Assembly: GCA_022361135.1 (NCBI GenBank)
Contig: JAKSBM010000740.1
Span: 1-7,388, forward strand
Length of the DNA stretch: 7,388 nucleotides
Direction: 5' to 3'
Source: Desulfobacterales bacterium
Lineage (GTDB): Bacteria > Desulfobacterota > Desulfobacteria > Desulfobacterales > Desulfobacteraceae
Both the position numbers and the translations under genes were made by a program. This document shows positions 6,963 to 7,388 of this stretch, piece by piece (positions within the stretch are counted from its first letter, which is position 1; the number at the start of each line of letters is the position of its first letter). The notes beneath the pieces were generated by a model. It was not told where the DNA came from. It ran no database searches and worked only from the letters and a program-made list of their open reading frames with translations.

Positions 6963-6978
6963 AGGGTGAGTCAACCCT
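6963..6978 (-). promoter_or_regulatory. Small inverted repeat in the MCP-B leader
   Basis: On the minus strand AGGGT (6978-6974) and ACCCT (6967-6963) form a perfect 5-bp stem around TGACTC. It sits three bases before the Shine-Dalgarno sequence, so it could be a protein-binding site or a small leader hairpin that influences ribosome access. No known family motif is recognised. Confidence 0.35.
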
Positions 6979-6985
6979 TGCGAAT

Positions 6986-7014
6986 TTATTATTTCAGCGG
7001 TTACTCCCCGCCAA
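6986..7014 (-). promoter_or_regulatory. Weak promoter candidate for MCP-B
   Basis: TTGGCG (7014-7009) and TAATAA (6991-6986) on the minus strand are 17 bases apart; an overlapping AATAAT is a better -10 but gives a spacing of 15. The match is modest. It is listed because the terminator at 7030-7066 means MCP-B needs a promoter in this short interval. No flagellar sigma-28 or sigma-54 promoter is seen here. Confidence 0.25.
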
Positions 7015-7029
7015 GGGAAAGGAACGAGC

Positions 7030-7066
7030 AAAAAAAATGCCATCGTCCCCATCGCATGGGACGATG
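7030..7066 (-). terminator. Rho-independent terminator upstream of MCP-B, source transcript unknown
   Basis: On the minus strand CATCGTCCC (7066-7058) pairs perfectly with GGGACGATG (7049-7041) around an 8-base loop, followed by GCA and eight T (7037-7030). It must end a minus-strand transcript entering from the right, but no gene is evident between it and the stop codon at 7263. The source may be a gene beyond the window with a long 3' untranslated region, or a small RNA. Confidence 0.85.
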
Positions 7067-7070
7067 ACAG

Positions 7071-7102
7071 ATCAAGGCAAAAACAGATGGGATATCAAGG
7101 CA
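7071..7102. repeat. Direct repeat ATCAAGGCA
   Basis: ATCAAGGCA occurs at 7071-7079 and 7094-7102, with starts 23 bases apart, and the shorter CAAGGCA recurs at 7346-7352. The spacing is close to two helical turns, compatible with a regulator binding one face of the DNA, but no such regulator is known from the window. Confidence 0.4.
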
Positions 7103-7162
7103 TTGCAAACCAGGAAAAATGCCGGCGAAATTCAACCCATTTCATAAAAGAGCAAAATGAGC

Positions 7163-7232
7163 AATTTTTGGCACAAAAATTACAATTTTTGAAAGGTCGG
7201 ACCCATTAATATACTATGGATCCACAAAAATT
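7163..7232. repeat. Cluster of four AATTTTTG/CAAAAATT elements
   Basis: AATTTTTG occurs at 7163-7170 and 7184-7191, and its complement CAAAAATT at 7174-7181 and 7225-7232. The first pair forms a perfect 8-bp inverted repeat with centre GCA; the second and third copies form another with centre AC. The cluster sits in the AT-rich block and may be an operator array or an AT-rich stem-loop. Confidence 0.6.
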
Positions 7233-7357
7233 TGGACCCCTTCAGACATTACTAACAAAAAACTAACCACCCCATGCATAAAGGATGATTATCTCATTTT
7301 CCTGGTAGGCAAACCCATGCGGCCATCTCCCCAGCCCAATAACACCAAGGCACCATG

Positions 7358-7376
7358 GCCCCCCATGGAGGGGGGC
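7358..7376. other. GC-rich hairpin near the right edge
   Basis: GCCCCCC at 7358-7364 pairs perfectly with GGGGGGC at 7370-7376 around ATGGA. GAAAATAG follows on the plus strand and CATGG on the minus strand, so neither side has a terminator T-run. CCATGG is repeated at 7353-7358 and 7363-7368. Confidence 0.45.
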
Positions 7377-7388
7377 GAAAATAGCATA

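Larger units (their letters stand above)
6948..7388. other. Intergenic stretch upstream of MCP-B, no convincing gene
   Basis: These 441 bases contain the MCP-B leader, an intrinsic terminator (7030-7066), an AT-rich block of about 7067-7310 and a GC-rich hairpin near the edge. No reading frame of convincing length or composition is present. At the right edge a minus-strand frame stays open for 41 codons down to a stop at 7263-7265, and a plus-strand frame from an ATG at 7317 stays open for 24 codons. Neither resembles a protein I recognise. No tRNA, known riboswitch or insertion sequence is recognised. Confidence 0.6.

Noticed and set aside
7169..7184. Sigma-54-like promoter TGGCAC-N5-TTACA on the plus strand
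   Set aside because: The -12 element lacks its G, the match lies within the AATTTTTG/CAAAAATT palindromes, and no plus-strand gene follows in the window.
7189..7215. Plus-strand promoter TTGAAA-15-TATACT
   Set aside because: The spacing of 15 is short, the element sits in AT-rich DNA where such matches arise by chance, and no gene is visible downstream.
7303..7320. GGCAAACC resembling part of a cyclic di-GMP riboswitch
   Set aside because: The GAAA tetraloop and the GACGCAAAGCC segment expected after it are missing, so the resemblance is only local.
7317..7388. Start of a plus-strand gene at the ATG at 7317, open to the edge
   Set aside because: It has 24 Pro- and Asn-rich codons, no good ribosome binding site, and overlaps a perfect GC-rich hairpin. 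It cannot be judged without further sequence.

Overview
The window is a GC-rich bacterial chromosomal segment with one partial and four complete protein genes. The left part runs rightward: the 3' end of an iron-sulfur L-serine dehydratase (sdaA), then a complete type II-like L-asparaginase. The rest runs leftward: a secreted N-acetylmuramoyl-L-alanine amidase with three C-terminal repeats, and two methyl-accepting chemotaxis proteins (MCPs) of identical length. The style (anaerobe-type Fe-S serine dehydratase, double-Cache MCPs, GC-rich genes separated by AT-rich gaps) would suit a Gram-negative anaerobe such as a member of the Desulfobacterota. That assignment is an inference with low confidence; there is no RNA or ribosomal marker in the window.

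Layout: 1-264 sdaA end; 279-1271 asparaginase, 14 bases further on and probably in the same operon; 1322-1358 strong terminator whose T-run overlaps the end of the convergent amidase gene; 1357-2667 amidase (minus); 2668-2817 gap with a promoter candidate and a possible RNA pseudoknot; 2818-4821 MCP-A (minus, GTG start); 4822-4943 gap with two tandem minus-strand terminators; 4944-6947 MCP-B (minus); 6948-7388 about 440 bases with no convincing gene. This last stretch holds a third minus-strand terminator, an AT-rich block carrying four copies of an 8-base inverted or direct motif, and a GC-rich hairpin at the edge.

How the genes fit together: serine dehydratase and asparaginase both release ammonia from amino acids, giving pyruvate and aspartate, so the left operon looks catabolic. 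The MCP pair aligns over all 667 residues without a gap. The sensing halves have drifted apart while the signalling tips are nearly identical, which points to a tandem duplication with divergence of ligand specificity. The amidase probably acts on cell-wall peptide in the periplasm and has no evident functional tie to the MCPs. I see no defence system, mobile element or CRISPR array. The less ordinary items are the amidase repeats, the terminator immediately in front of the MCP-A ribosome binding site, the possible pseudoknot and the repeat cluster at 7163-7232.
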